The notes: generated from the sequence alone by a model not told the origin. A DNA stretch of 61,721 nt from Comamonadaceae bacterium (GCA_013297925.1 JAAFJC010000012.1:1-61721), one strand, 5' to 3'; counted from the first letter of the stretch, positions 9,619 through 18,912 are shown. Made by a program: numbers and translations.

Positions 9619-10801
9619 GGCGTTGCACCAAAATCCAAGCGACGAGCAGAATCATCACTGCCCAAAACATCACACCCAGCACCATCGGGCGCACGCTGCC
9701 ATCCATCGTCTCGCCCAGTACTGCGCCCGTGGCAAAAGCGCTCACCATCATCAAAAAGCCAGCCATGGCCGATGCTGCGCCCGCCGCCTTGGGAAAAGCA
9801 GCCGCGCTGCCTGATTGCCCCGCCGGCTGATGAAAGCCGTGCCCCACCATGAAGACATATTGGCAAACGGCCAGCGCAATCACGCTGCTCGGCGCGAGCA
9901 ACAGTGCTGCGCCATACATCACACAGGCCGTGAGCGTGATCCAGCCGCCGATCCAAACCATGTGTTGCACACCATGCTTGGCCAACACGCGGCGGCTCGC
10001 AAACGTGCCGAGCACGTAGAAACTCGACATACCCACCATCACCGCGCTATAGACCCACTTGCTTTGCCCCAGCACTTTCAGATAAACGAAGGATGAGGTC
10101 GCCAAAAACACAAACAAGCCGCAATACGAGGTGAGCGCGAGCAGCGCATACGTCCAAAACTGCGGGTGCGCCAAGATGCTGCGCCAGGTGCTGATCAAAA
10201 TGGCGGGTTGCAGCGCAGCCGGATTGCGCCTTTGGTTGGTCTCATCGAATTTCAGCAGCACCAACGCCAGCGATAGCGCCGCAAAACTGCCCAGCGCCGC
10301 AAAGGCAAAGCGCCAGCCCAGATAGGTGCTGATCAGGCTGCCCACGGGCACACACAAAATCGCAATCACGCCCAGCCCAGAGAGCCCTTTGCTCATGAGC
10401 CGTGCGGCCTCTTCTGGCGCATACAAATCTCGCGCCATCGCCCGCGCGCACATCACGGGCGCGCCCATCGCTGCGCCTTGCAAAGCACGCCAAATGATCA
10501 GCGATTCCACATTGGCAGAAAACGCGCTGCCTAAACTGGCCAGCGCGTAGAGAGATAGCCCGGCAAGCAGCACGGGTTTGCGGCCATATTTGTCGGATAC
10601 CGGCCCCCAAATCAGTTGCGAGATACCAAAAAACAGGAGCAATGCAGATAAGGTGAGCTGCGCCTGCGGCATCGAAGCGCCCAGGGCCTGCGTCATGCTT
10701 GGGAGAGCCGGCAAGTAAAGGTCTGTGGTGATGGGTTGCAGGCCGAGAAACAAGCTGGTGAACAAGACGACAAGCGCTGCAGGCATGGGTTGAACGGGCA
10801 T
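9596..10801 (-). CDS. Bcr/CflA-family MFS drug efflux transporter
   Basis: Inner-membrane pump of 401 aa and 12 predicted helices. The family motif [14 protein letters not shown] follows helix 1, and the MFS loop 2-3 motif is seen as [14 protein letters not shown]. The frame extends to a TTG at 10831, but ATG 10801 ([10 protein letters not shown]) gives the usual N-terminus; neither has a clear ribosome site. Its 3' end overlaps miaA by 23 nt, in another frame. Related proteins export bicyclomycin, chloramphenicol or sulfonamides; substrate here unknown. Confidence 0.9.
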   Translation of the reverse strand: MPVQPMPAALVVLFTSLFLGLQPITTDLYLPALPSMTQALGASMPQAQLTLSALLLFFGISQLIWGPVSDKYGRKPVLLAGLSLYALASLGSAFSANVESLIIWRALQGAAMGAPVMCARAMARDLYAPEEAARLMSKGLSGLGVIAILCVPVGSLISTYLGWRFAFAALGSFAALSLALVLLKFDETNQRRNPAALQPAILISTWRSILAHPQFWTYALLALTSYCGLFVFLATSSFVYLKVLGQSKWVYSAVMVGMSSFYVLGTFASRRVLAKHGVQHMVWIGGWITLTACVMYGAALLLAPSSVIALAVCQYVFMVGHGFHQPAGQSGSAAAFPKAAGAASAMAGFLMMVSAFATGAVLGETMDGSVRPMVLGVMFWAVMILLVAWILVQRHGKLSKT

Positions 10802-10802
10802 A

Positions 10803-10830
10803 TTGAAGGAGTTTAACTGTTGTGTATACA
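10803..10830 (+). promoter_or_regulatory. Promoter candidate for TRAP binding-protein gene
   Basis: TTGAAG (10803-10808), 16-nt spacer, TATACA (10825-10830). It lies in the divergent space between the MFS pump and the binding-protein gene whose ATG is at 10902, and would give a leader of about 65 nt. Confidence 0.4.
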
Positions 10831-10901
10831 AAATCGGTCAACCCAGCAGGGCGAGGTTCGTTACACTGCTGCCCTGTTGTATTCGTTCAGGAGAGGAAAC
10901 C

Positions 10902-12032
10902 ATGAAAATCAAATCACTTATTTCTGCTGCCACCGTTGCATTTGCGAGCCTGATGCCAAGCGCCTTTGCGCAAACCGCAGCGCCAGCGAATGCACCCAAA
11001 GCTGAAATCACGCTTTATTTCCAGCACTACTGGCCCCAAACCGCGCTCACCGTGCGTGAGCTCGTCACGCCTTGGTGTGAGAAAGTCAGCGCAGAGAGCC
11101 AAGGCCGCATGAAATGCGTCACGCTCCCCGCCATGAGCGGCGGCGGCACGCCCGCGCAATTGGTCGATCGCGTGAAAGAAGGTGTGGACGATCTCGTGCT
11201 CACCGTGCTCGGCTACACGCCCGGCCGCTTTCCCCGCATGGAAGTGTTTGAATTGCCCTTCATGACGCGCAATGCCGAAGCTGCCTCCAAAGCCGCTTGG
11301 GAATTCATGAACAAGAACGCGATGCAAGAGTTCACTGGCATGAAAGTGCTGGGCATGTGGGTGCACGATGAAGGCCAGATCCACACCAAAGACAAGGCGA
11401 TTCGCACGATTGAAGATTTCAAAGGCGTGAAGATGCGCGCCCCATCGCGCGAGACAGCCAAGCTCTTGCAAGCGCTTGGCGCCACGCCTGTGGGCATGCC
11501 CATCACCGGCGTGACTGAAGCGATCACCAAAGGCACGATTGACGGCACGATGGTGCCCTGGGATGCGGCCACATCCTTCCGCATCCATGAAGCCGCCAAC
11601 ATCCACACCGAAACCCCCGAAGGCAGCCCCGCGCTCTACACGATTGCGCTGATGTTTGCGATGAACGAGAAAAAGTACAACGCACTCAGCCCCGAACTGC
11701 GTGCCGTGATTGATCGCAACTCCGGCGCTGAGCTCTCCGCCCGCATGGGCAAGATGTGGGACGACAGCGCAGCTCCCGCGCGCGCCAAGGCCAAGGCCGC
11801 TGGCAATCAGTTCTACACGCTGCCCGCGCCGGAAGTGGCACGCTGGGTCGAAGCTGCAAAGCCTGTGCAAGCCGGCTGGATGATCGATATGCACAAACGC
11901 GGCATCGATGGCCGGGCGTTGTTTGACGATGCGAAGGCGATGTTGGCGAAATACGAAGCGCCGGTGGCTGGGAAAGCCTCGCCGAAAGCTAAGGGTACGA
12001 AGGTTTCAAGTCCAGTGAAAAAAGCGCCTTGA
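10902..12032 (+). CDS. TRAP transporter substrate-binding protein (DctP family), solitary
   Basis: Periplasmic solute receptor of 376 aa for a TRAP-type secondary importer, usually for organic acids. Signal peptide about 1-23 (ends PSAFA). Family features: LRTIEDFKGVKMRAP-like segment with the conserved Arg, ALGATPVGMPITGVTEAITKGTIDGT, and WDAATSFR. AGGAGAGGA precedes ATG 10902. No DctQ/DctM membrane genes are nearby, so its partner must be encoded elsewhere. The C-terminus is an Ala/Lys-rich tail whose coding DNA overlaps the convergent hydrolase gene by 44 nt. Confidence 0.9.
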   Translation: MKIKSLISAATVAFASLMPSAFAQTAAPANAPKAEITLYFQHYWPQTALTVRELVTPWCEKVSAESQGRMKCVTLPAMSGGGTPAQLVDRVKEGVDDLVLTVLGYTPGRFPRMEVFELPFMTRNAEAASKAAWEFMNKNAMQEFTGMKVLGMWVHDEGQIHTKDKAIRTIEDFKGVKMRAPSRETAKLLQALGATPVGMPITGVTEAITKGTIDGTMVPWDAATSFRIHEAANIHTETPEGSPALYTIALMFAMNEKKYNALSPELRAVIDRNSGAELSARMGKMWDDSAAPARAKAKAAGNQFYTLPAPEVARWVEAAKPVQAGWMIDMHKRGIDGRALFDDAKAMLAKYEAPVAGKASPKAKGTKVSSPVKKAP

Positions 12033-12846
12033 TTGCTGAGCGGTATTGGGCTTGCCCGATGCTATTGGTGTTGTGATGCGAGCCGCCTTGCACGAGCTCG
12101 AAGCGTTTGGGGCTCGCGGCGGCGTCATACAGGCGCTGCCCGAGCGAAGGTGAGATCACGCGGTCTTCGCTGCCGTGCACCACGAGCAAAGGCGAGCCGA
12201 TTTTGGCTACTTTCTTCTCTGAATCAAAGCGCTGAGAGATCAGCCAGCCCACAGGTAGCCAACCCCATTTGAGTGTGGAAAAAACGTCTGGTATGGAGGT
12301 GAAAGTACCTTCGACCATCGTGCCACGCTCATCGCTGACTTTGCTGGCCAGATCAATCGCAATCGCGCCGCCCAGCGAATGCCCGAAGATAAAGCGCTGC
12401 TGCTGGGGATACTTCTTCGCCATCCAATCCCAAGCAGCCAACGCATCTTCATAGGCTTTGTCTTCCGAAGGCGCATCGGCATCGCTCTTGCCAAAGCCGC
12501 GGTAATCCAGTGCCACCACGTTAAAGCCCAGCTCGCGCATGCGCTCAATCCGCCAAGCGCTGCCCACCACATTCCAGCGCGCACCGTGCAGATACAGCAG
12601 CACAGGTTTATCCGCATCGTTGCCATTGATCAGCAGATGCAGCTTGGTTGGCTTGCCCGTTTCTTTCGAATCAAACTGCACGAAAGCTTCATCCATGCCA
12701 GAGGCCAGCTCCACTGTGTTGCCCCAAGTGCGATCCGTCGGGCTAAAAATCCATTGGCCTTGCTTTTCGTGCAGCGTGGCGCAGCCAGCGAAAAGCGCGG
12801 TCGACAGCAGCGCTGCAAGGGTGAGGCGAAAGAAATTTTTGCGCAT
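11989..12846 (-). CDS. Alpha/beta hydrolase lipoprotein
   Basis: 285-aa serine hydrolase predicted to be a lipoprotein: lipobox LFAGC with Cys22 as lipidated residue. Catalytic triad candidates are Ser157 in GHSLGG, Asp228 in HGSEDRV and His257/258 in GGSHHNT. It resembles BEM46/FrsA-like hydrolases of unknown substrate. Convergent with the TRAP receptor gene, overlapping its end by 44 nt; 31 nt downstream of mutL on the same strand, so it may be the distal gene of a mutL operon. Confidence 0.88.
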   Translation of the reverse strand: MRKNFFRLTLAALLSTALFAGCATLHEKQGQWIFSPTDRTWGNTVELASGMDEAFVQFDSKETGKPTKLHLLINGNDADKPVLLYLHGARWNVVGSAWRIERMRELGFNVVALDYRGFGKSDADAPSEDKAYEDALAAWDWMAKKYPQQQRFIFGHSLGGAIAIDLASKVSDERGTMVEGTFTSIPDVFSTLKWGWLPVGWLISQRFDSEKKVAKIGSPLLVVHGSEDRVISPSLGQRLYDAAASPKRFELVQGGSHHNTNSIGQAQYRSAIKALFSLDLKPSYP

Positions 12847-12877
12847 GGGAGGCAGATACGCTTGGGCGACGAAAAGT

Positions 12878-14728
12878 TCAGCGCCCGCGCATGAACAATG
12901 CGTCTAATTCTTTGATGCTGATTTGCCGCCAAGTGGGCCGGCCATGGTTGCATTGGTCGCTTCGCTCGGTGGCTTCCATTTGGCGCAGCAGGGCGTTCAT
13001 CTCTTCGAGCGTGAGGCTGCGATTGGCGCGCACGGCGCTGTGGCAGGCCATGGTGGAGAGGATTTCGTGTTGCGCGCGCTGGATCACGGTGCTGGCATCG
13101 TGCTGCGCCAGCTCGCCCAAGACGCTGCGGGCGAGCTCCACCGCATCACCCTTGGCCAGCGTGGTTGGCACGGCGCGCACGGCGAGCGTTTTGGCGGAGA
13201 AGGCACTGATGTCAAGCCCAAGTTGTTCCAACGTGTTCTGATGCGCTTCGGCTGTGGCCACTTCCACCGGCGTAGCGGCAAAGGTGGCGGGAATGAGCAA
13301 GGGCTGGGATGTGATCCGCGCTGCATCGATTTGGTTTTTGAGCCGCTCATAGACGATACGCTCGTGCGCTGCATGCATGTCGATGATGACCATGCCTTGC
13401 GCGTTCTGCCCGAGGATGTAAATGCCGTGAAGCTGGGCGATGGCTTTGCCCAGCGGCCAAGTGGCTGCTTCATCTGCGCTCGGCGTGATGGGGGCGAAGG
13501 TTGGCGCTGTGGTTTGCGGCGTTGTTGGGGCAGTGGAATAGTTGGCCGGCGCCCAAAGCTGCGCTACATCGCGCACTTCGTTCATTCCTAAATTAATAGC
13601 ACTCTGCGCAGTATATATGCCGGCGACTGGTTGATTTCTTTTAAAAATGTCTGCATTAAAGGCGTTTTGAGCCACGGGTGCTGGCGTGAAAGCCTGCTCA
13701 AGCTGCATCGCGCTCCTCGGCGCGGCCAATACGCCGTGCACCGCATGCCGCACGGCTTGATGAATCTCGCGCCCATCCCGAAACCGCACTTCAATTTTTG
13801 TGGGATGCACATTCACATCCACCCGCGCGGGATCAATCTGCACAAACAGCACATACACCGGCTGCCGCCCACCATGCAGCACATCCTCATAGCTGCTGCG
13901 CACAGCATGCTGAATCACTTTGTCTCTTACAAAGCGGCCATTGACATAAGCGTATTGCTGATCAGCGCGGGAGCGAGCTGCATCGGGCAGGCCGGCAAAG
14001 CCTGTGACTCTCACGGCGCCTTCCGCAAGATCCACCGTGAGCGCCGATTCAATAAAGTCATCGCCCAGCACATCTTGCACACGCTGCTTGGCATCCACTG
14101 CGCGCCACTGCTCTAGTAATTTGCCTTCATGCCAGACTGTGAAGCCGACATCAGGCCGCGCCAAGGCATGGCGGCGAATGGACTCCAAGCAATGCGAGAG
14201 CTCAGTTGCATCGCTCTTCAAGAATTTTCGCCTCGCTGGCGTGGCAAAAAACAGCTCTTTGACTTCCACTGTCGTGCCCTGCGCGCGCGCTGCGGGGGAG
14301 AGCTCGCCTGAGCGGCCATCCAGCAGCCACGCGGTGTTCTTTGAGCCATTTTGGCTGCTAGCCAGCGAAGATACTGCGCAATCAGATATGGAATTGATAG
14401 CGGCCAGCGCCTCACCGCGAAAGCCCATTGTGCCCACAGATTCCAAATCAGCCAGCGTAGAAATCTTGGATGTGGCGTGCCGCTTGAAGGCCAGCGGCAA
14501 TTGATCACGCGGTATGCCGCAGCCATCGTCTTCCACAATGATCGCTCGCACGCCACCGCCGAGCAAGCGCACCGTGATTTGCGTCGAGCCCGCATCAAGC
14601 GCGTTATCCACCAGTTCCCGCACTACGGATGCGGGGCGCTCCACCACTTCGCCCGCCGCGATCTGACTGATCAATTCATCGGGAAGTTCGCGAATGATGG
14701 GGGTGGGTGGAGAAAAAGGCGCGTTCAC
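12878..14728 (-). CDS. mutL: DNA mismatch repair protein MutL
   Basis: Couples MutS mismatch recognition to strand incision. 616 aa. GHKL ATPase motifs: RELVDNALDAG (Glu38, Asn42), DDGCGI (68-72), GTMGFRGEAL (99-108). The C-terminal domain has DMHAAHERIVYE, the endonuclease metal motif, and ACHSAVRA and CNHGRPT elements, so this is an endonuclease-type MutL, unlike E. coli MutL; a dedicated MutH is not expected. Two repeat copies fall inside: one (13584-13624) in the variable linker, about residues 367-380, and a degenerate one (14361-14401) just after the GEALAAI motif. Confidence 0.97.
   Translation of the reverse strand: MNAPFSPPTPIIRELPDELISQIAAGEVVERPASVVRELVDNALDAGSTQITVRLLGGGVRAIIVEDDGCGIPRDQLPLAFKRHATSKISTLADLESVGTMGFRGEALAAINSISDCAVSSLASSQNGSKNTAWLLDGRSGELSPAARAQGTTVEVKELFFATPARRKFLKSDATELSHCLESIRRHALARPDVGFTVWHEGKLLEQWRAVDAKQRVQDVLGDDFIESALTVDLAEGAVRVTGFAGLPDAARSRADQQYAYVNGRFVRDKVIQHAVRSSYEDVLHGGRQPVYVLFVQIDPARVDVNVHPTKIEVRFRDGREIHQAVRHAVHGVLAAPRSAMQLEQAFTPAPVAQNAFNADIFKRNQPVAGIYTAQSAINLGMNEVRDVAQLWAPANYSTAPTTPQTTAPTFAPITPSADEAATWPLGKAIAQLHGIYILGQNAQGMVIIDMHAAHERIVYERLKNQIDAARITSQPLLIPATFAATPVEVATAEAHQNTLEQLGLDISAFSAKTLAVRAVPTTLAKGDAVELARSVLGELAQHDASTVIQRAQHEILSTMACHSAVRANRSLTLEEMNALLRQMEATERSDQCNHGRPTWRQISIKELDALFMRGR
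13584..13624 (+). repeat. 41-nt interspersed repeat, copy 6 (in mutL linker)
   Basis: AAATTAATAGC arm, CTGCGCAG, TATATATGCCGGC. In frame in the MutL interdomain linker (AGIYTAQSAINLG). Confidence 0.85.
14361..14401 (-). repeat. Degenerate 41-nt repeat, copy 7 (in mutL ATPase domain)
   Basis: Minus strand reads GCTATCAATTCCATATC, then TTGCGCAG, then ATCTTCGCTGGC, and the downstream TAGCAGCC matches the flank of other copies. It overlaps conserved MutL codons (AINSIS), so part of the match may be coincidental. Confidence 0.45.
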
Positions 14729-14756
14729 GATTTGATTTTAGTGGGGCAACGATGAT

Positions 14757-15356
14757 TTACTGTGAGGCCTTAGCAGGCTTGGGAACCCGCCCAATCAAAT
14801 AAAACTCAGGATTAGGCATCATCCCGCTAAAGGATGCCATGCGATTTGACAAGCCAAAGAAAGCGGTGATGGCGGCAATATCCCAAGCGTCTTCATCAGA
14901 AAAGCCATGTGCATGCAAGGCTGAAAAATCAGCATCGTTGATTTGATCAGAGTGCTGACAGACCTTCATCGCAAAATCGAGCATCGCCTTCTGTCGCGCT
15001 GAAATCTCAGCCTTCAAATAGTTCACCGCCACTTGATCAGCGACCAAAGGCTTCTTCTCATAAATACGCAAAATCGCGCCATGCGCCACCACGCAATAAA
15101 GACAATTGTTGGCCGCACTCGTCGTGGTCACGATCATTTCCCGATCACCTTTCGTTAGCCCACTTTCTCGGCCAAAAGTCTCGGGCAACATCAATGCATC
15201 GTGATAGGCAAAAAACGCACGCCACTCAGCCGGGCGGCGGGCGAAGGCGAGGAAGACGTTGGGGATGAAGCCGGCTTTGTCTTGGGTCTCAAGAATGCGG
15301 GCTTTGATGTCTTCGGGCAAAGTGTTCAGATCGGGGTAGGGGTAACGCGAGGTCAT
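14757..15356 (-). CDS. AhpD-superfamily peroxidase-related protein
   Basis: 199-aa all-helical protein of the carboxymuconolactone decarboxylase/AhpD superfamily. The redox centre is NNCLYCVVAHG, with Cys85-x-x-Cys88 and His92, a combination seen in peroxidase-related members. The frame continues upstream but ATG 15356 (MTSRYPYPD) is the natural start. It is divergent to a second member of the same superfamily only 52 nt away. 28 nt upstream of mutL. Peroxidase function is inferred from the CxxC-H motif. Confidence 0.85.
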   Translation of the reverse strand: MTSRYPYPDLNTLPEDIKARILETQDKAGFIPNVFLAFARRPAEWRAFFAYHDALMLPETFGRESGLTKGDREMIVTTTSAANNCLYCVVAHGAILRIYEKKPLVADQVAVNYLKAEISARQKAMLDFAMKVCQHSDQINDADFSALHAHGFSDEDAWDIAAITAFFGLSNRMASFSGMMPNPEFYLIGRVPKPAKASQ

Positions 15357-15408
15357 GGGCAATCTCTTGAAGAATACTGAGATGATAGGCATTTTTGAAA
15401 GGCACACC

Positions 15409-15804
15409 ATGAGCAAGATTTCTCCAGAACCCAAAGGCGACCCGATTTACGACAAAGGCTTGGCGAGGCGCAAAGCCGTTTTAGGCGAAGAATACGTGAA
15501 CGGCGCGTTTGCACGTTCTACCGATTTCACTGCGCCGTTGCAAGAGCTCGTCACGGTGCATGCATGGGGCAATACCTGGCAGCGCGATGGCATCTCCCTC
15601 AAGATGCGCAGTATCGTGACAGTCTCGATGCTGGTGGCACTGGGAAAAATGCATGAGCTGAAGATTCATGTGCGCGGTGCGCTCAACAATGGCGTGACAC
15701 CGCAAGAGCTGCAAGAGATTTTCATGCACGCCAGTGTGTATTGCGGCTTCCCGGCGGCCGTAGATGCGTTTCGCACGGCATCTGAAGTGATCGATAGCAA
15801 GTAA
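15409..15804 (+). CDS. Carboxymuconolactone decarboxylase (CMD) family protein
   Basis: 131-aa protein resembling PcaC/CMD: KLARR-like start, VNGAFARSTDFTAPLQELVTVHAWG, HVRGALNNGVTPQELQEIFMHASVYCGFPA. It lacks a CxxC pair, so peroxidase chemistry like AhpD is unlikely. Start ATG 15409 has GAAAGG upstream. Real 4-carboxymuconolactone decarboxylation is doubtful, since no protocatechuate genes are near. Divergent from the AhpD-like gene at 14757-15356. Confidence 0.82.
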   Translation: MSKISPEPKGDPIYDKGLARRKAVLGEEYVNGAFARSTDFTAPLQELVTVHAWGNTWQRDGISLKMRSIVTVSMLVALGKMHELKIHVRGALNNGVTPQELQEIFMHASVYCGFPAAVDAFRTASEVIDSK

Positions 15805-15810
15805 GTGCCT

Positions 15811-16698
15811 TCAATACACCGAGGGCTCGCCGGGTGGGCGAGTTTTGAAGCGCTTGTGCACCCAATAATACTGATCAGGTGCTTGGAGCACCAGCGCCTG
15901 CAGCTCACGGTTCATGCGCTCGGTGTCGGCTCGCGCATCGCGGTTGGGGAAGTCGCTCCAAGGCTGCGAAAAATTGACTTCGTAACCTTCAGATGTCATG
16001 CGATTGGACAAGGTAATCACTTTGGCTTTGCACAGGCGTGCGAAGCGGGAAAGCGATGTGACGGTCGCTGCATTCACACCAAAAAATGGTACAAACTCCG
16101 CACCATGGGTGCCGAAATCCATATCTGGCAGCAAATACAAGGCCTCGCCAGTTTCTACCGACGCTGCGATCTCGCGCACGCCTTCCATCCGCGCAAACAA
16201 ACGCAACCCGCCAAAGCGCAGGCGGCCTTGCAAAATCCATTCATCGACGATCGCGTTGCGCTGGCTGGAATAGATGCTGCACAAAGGGCGAAGCTTTTCT
16301 TTGGTAATCGCTACGCCACCCGCATCCAAGCCCACAAAATGCGGCGAGAAAAGCACCAAGTGTGGTTGCTCCCGCAAGGCTTTCACATCACCTGTGACTT
16401 TCAATCGCTTGGCAAGTTGTTCGCGTGAGCCGTGCCAAAGCCAGCTTCTATCGAGCCAAGCTTGTGCGAAACGCACAAAGACCTGGCGCTCTAGCTGATG
16501 GCGTTGATTGAGTGGCATCTCTGGAAAACACAGCGAGAGATTCACACGCACAATTTTTCGCCGTGGCCAAATGAGTAGATAGAGCAATTGCCCGAGCAAC
16601 CAGCCCATGCCTCGCACCACGGGCAAGGGCAGTGGCGCAATCAGGCGCATGAAGAGCACGCCACCATGGCTCAAGATTCTCACCACAAAATCCATCAT
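15811..16698 (-). CDS. LpxL/HtrB-type lipid A late acyltransferase
   Basis: Inner-membrane acyltransferase of 295 aa that adds a secondary acyl chain to lipid A (family role). One N-terminal helix (about 12-45) and the HX4D motif HFVGLD (His120, Asp125). Start ATG overlaps the stop of the upstream acyltransferase by 4 nt, so the two paralogues form a translationally coupled pair. Its 3' end faces the CMD gene, 6 nt apart. Confidence 0.88.
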   Translation of the reverse strand: MMDFVVRILSHGGVLFMRLIAPLPLPVVRGMGWLLGQLLYLLIWPRRKIVRVNLSLCFPEMPLNQRHQLERQVFVRFAQAWLDRSWLWHGSREQLAKRLKVTGDVKALREQPHLVLFSPHFVGLDAGGVAITKEKLRPLCSIYSSQRNAIVDEWILQGRLRFGGLRLFARMEGVREIAASVETGEALYLLPDMDFGTHGAEFVPFFGVNAATVTSLSRFARLCKAKVITLSNRMTSEGYEVNFSQPWSDFPNRDARADTERMNRELQALVLQAPDQYYWVHKRFKTRPPGEPSVY

Positions 16699-17558
16699 GA
16701 TGCCGCTCCCGAGGGAGCAGCAAACACATCATCAGAACGAGGTTGTTTGTACCGTGCATAGCCCCATAAATACTGCTCAGGACATTCGCGTACCAATTGC
16801 TCCATGGCAGCGTTGATTTGGCGCGCGGCGATGGTGGCATCTGCACTCAGCTCGCCTTCAAACATACTGAAGTGCACACAATAGCCGCGTCCCCAAGGCA
16901 AGCGCTCACCCCACACTTGCACGAGCTTCGCGCCCGTTTGCTGGGCTAAGCGCGCAGAAAGTGTCATCGTGTAGGCCGGTTCTCCAAAGAAATCAGCCCA
17001 GACACCCAAGCCCTGCGGCGGCACTTGATCGGGCAACATGCCCAACGCCTGCCCACTTCGCAAAGCCTTCACCAACGCTTTCACGCCCGACAAACTGGCC
17101 GGAACGGCCTGCATGCCTGGCCGATCTCGCGCTCCGCGCATCAGCTCTTGTAACCATGCTTGGCGTGCGGGTCGGTACAGCACAGTAATCTGCCGCTGCT
17201 CTTGCGCATACCGCAAAGCAATCGCTTGTGCAGTGATCTCAAAGCAGCCCAGATGGGGCGTCAGGAAGATGATGCCTTGACGGTTGATGTGTGCAGCATC
17301 AAAAGTCTCCTGCCCAAGCCATGCGATGTGTACAGGCTTGCCCCACCACAAGCGTGGCAGCTCCGTCACCATGCGACCAGCATGTGCAATCGCTTTGCGC
17401 ACCTGAGAAGGCGTGTAACCCGCTTGCCGCGCGTTGGCCGAAAAGCGGCGGCGATAGGTGGGCGAGAGCAGATAAGCCAGCCAGCCAAGAAGCGCGCCCA
17501 CGCCATGCAGAAGCGGAAGGGGCCAACGAGAGAGCAACTTGAACAAAGCTTCCATCAA
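16695..17558 (-). CDS. LpxL/LpxM-type lysophospholipid acyltransferase
   Basis: 287-aa paralogue of the next gene, with an N-terminal membrane segment, HX4E motif HLGCFE (His102, Glu107), VLYRPARQ, and a GMLPDQ segment. First gene of the acyltransferase pair, divergent from metK; the metK promoter and riboswitch begin within 20 nt of its start codon. Which lipid A position it acylates cannot be told. Confidence 0.88.
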   Translation of the reverse strand: MMEALFKLLSRWPLPLLHGVGALLGWLAYLLSPTYRRRFSANARQAGYTPSQVRKAIAHAGRMVTELPRLWWGKPVHIAWLGQETFDAAHINRQGIIFLTPHLGCFEITAQAIALRYAQEQRQITVLYRPARQAWLQELMRGARDRPGMQAVPASLSGVKALVKALRSGQALGMLPDQVPPQGLGVWADFFGEPAYTMTLSARLAQQTGAKLVQVWGERLPWGRGYCVHFSMFEGELSADATIAARQINAAMEQLVRECPEQYLWGYARYKQPRSDDVFAAPSGAAS

Positions 17559-17561
17559 TTT

Positions 17562-17570
17562 TGTTAAAAT
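17562..17570 (+). promoter_or_regulatory. Extended -10 promoter of metK
   Basis: TGT followed by TAAAAT (17565-17570) is an extended -10 element with only a weak -35. Transcription would start near 17577, the first base of the riboswitch P1 stem. Confidence 0.5.
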
Positions 17571-17576
17571 ATTATT

Positions 17577-17640
17577 GTCGCTGAGTTAAACCGAGCAACT
17601 TGCAGAGCGACGTTAAATCCATCTGCTAAAGCGTTCGCCA
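17577..17640 (+). promoter_or_regulatory. SAM-II-like riboswitch in the metK leader
   Basis: P1 is GTCGCT (17577-17582) with AGCGAC (17606-17611). The loop holds GAGTTAAACC, and GCAGA (17602-17606) can form the pseudoknot with TCTGC (17622-17626), sharing one base with P1. After P1 come GTTAAAT and then the conserved-looking GCTAAA (17625-17630). This order matches SAM-II (metA/alphaproteobacterial S-adenosylmethionine riboswitch) as I remember it. It precedes the SAM synthetase gene, which fits feedback repression by SAM. Confidence 0.7.
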
Positions 17641-17706
17641 AGCACTCCAGAATTTTCCTGAAGTTTGTGGCAACGCAGATTGTCTTATCTTAGGAGTGTT
17701 ACACAA

Positions 17707-18888
17707 ATGGCGAACGATTTTCTCTTTACCTCTGAATCCGTCTCAGAAGGCCACCCCGATAAAGTGGCTGACCAGATTTCTGACGCGATTTTGGATGCGA
17801 TTTTTAAACAAGACCCACGCTCTAGAGTAGCCGCTGAGACGCTGTGCAACACCGGCCTCGTGGTGCTCGCTGGCGAGATCACGACGAATGCCAACGTGGA
17901 TTACATCCAGACCGCGCGCGACACGATCAAGCGCATTGGCTACGACAACACCGATTACGGGATTGATTACAAAGGCTGCGCCGTCATGGTCTGCTATGAC
18001 AAGCAGAGCAATGACATTGCCCAAGGTGTTGATCAAGCCTCTGACGACCATCTGAACACCGGCGCAGGCGACCAAGGCCTGATGTTTGGCTACGCTTGCG
18101 ACGAAACGCCCGATCTCATGCCCGCGCCGATTTACTACGCGCACCGCCTGGTGGAGCGCCAAGCTCAATTGCGCAAGAGCGGCAAACTGCCCTTCCTGCG
18201 CCCTGATGCCAAGAGCCAAGTCACCATGCGCTATGTGGATGGCAAGCCCCACAGCATCGACACCGTGGTGCTCTCCACCCAGCACGATCCCGATCAAAGC
18301 ATCGACATGAAAACCCTCAAGCCCAGCTTTTATGAGGCGATCATTGAGGAAATCATCAAGCCCGTGCTGCCCAAAGAGTGGCTGCAAAACACCAAGTATT
18401 TGATCAACCCCACAGGCCGTTTCGTGATCGGCGGCCCGCAGGGCGACTGTGGCCTCACAGGCCGCAAAATCATTGTCGATACCTACGGCGGCGCATGCCC
18501 GCACGGCGGCGGCGCATTCTCCGGCAAGGATCCTTCCAAAGTGGATCGCTCAGCCGCGTATGCAGCCCGCTACGTAGCGAAAAACGTGGTGGCTGCTGGT
18601 TTGGCCAAGCAATGCCAAGTGCAAGTGGCCTATGCGATTGGCGTGGCCAAGCCGATGAACATCACGGTCTACACAGAAGGCACGGGCAAGATCAGCGACG
18701 AGAAACTCTCCGCACTCGTTGCTGAGCATTTCGATCTGCGCCCGAAAGGCATCATCCAGATGCTCGATCTGCTGCGCCCAATCTACCAAAAGACAGCAGC
18801 CTACGGCCATTTTGGTCGCGATGAACCTGAGTTCACTTGGGAACGTACGGATAAGGCGGCTGCCTTGAAAGCAGCTGCTGGTCTATAA
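17707..18888 (+). CDS. metK: S-adenosylmethionine synthase
   Basis: Makes S-adenosylmethionine from methionine and ATP; cytoplasmic tetramer. 393 aa, full family length. Motifs: [15 protein letters not shown] (N-terminal ATP/metal site), [55 protein letters not shown] 17707 is used with TAGGAGTG upstream at 17689-17696. The leader carries a SAM-II-like aptamer, and an AGCACTCC element (17641-17648) could pair with the Shine-Dalgarno GGAGTGTT. A strong terminator follows. Confidence 0.98.
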   Translation: MANDFLFTSESVSEGHPDKVADQISDAILDAIFKQDPRSRVAAETLCNTGLVVLAGEITTNANVDYIQTARDTIKRIGYDNTDYGIDYKGCAVMVCYDKQSNDIAQGVDQASDDHLNTGAGDQGLMFGYACDETPDLMPAPIYYAHRLVERQAQLRKSGKLPFLRPDAKSQVTMRYVDGKPHSIDTVVLSTQHDPDQSIDMKTLKPSFYEAIIEEIIKPVLPKEWLQNTKYLINPTGRFVIGGPQGDCGLTGRKIIVDTYGGACPHGGGAFSGKDPSKVDRSAAYAARYVAKNVVAAGLAKQCQVQVAYAIGVAKPMNITVYTEGTGKISDEKLSALVAEHFDLRPKGIIQMLDLLRPIYQKTAAYGHFGRDEPEFTWERTDKAAALKAAAGL

Positions 18889-18912
18889 ACCAAGCGACAT
18901 CTTCATCTCCGC

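Noticed and set aside
17577-17706. SAH riboswitch in the metK leader
   Set aside because: The layout lacks the long P1 and GCUGCAAC-type core I associate with SAH aptamers, while SAM-II elements are all in order.
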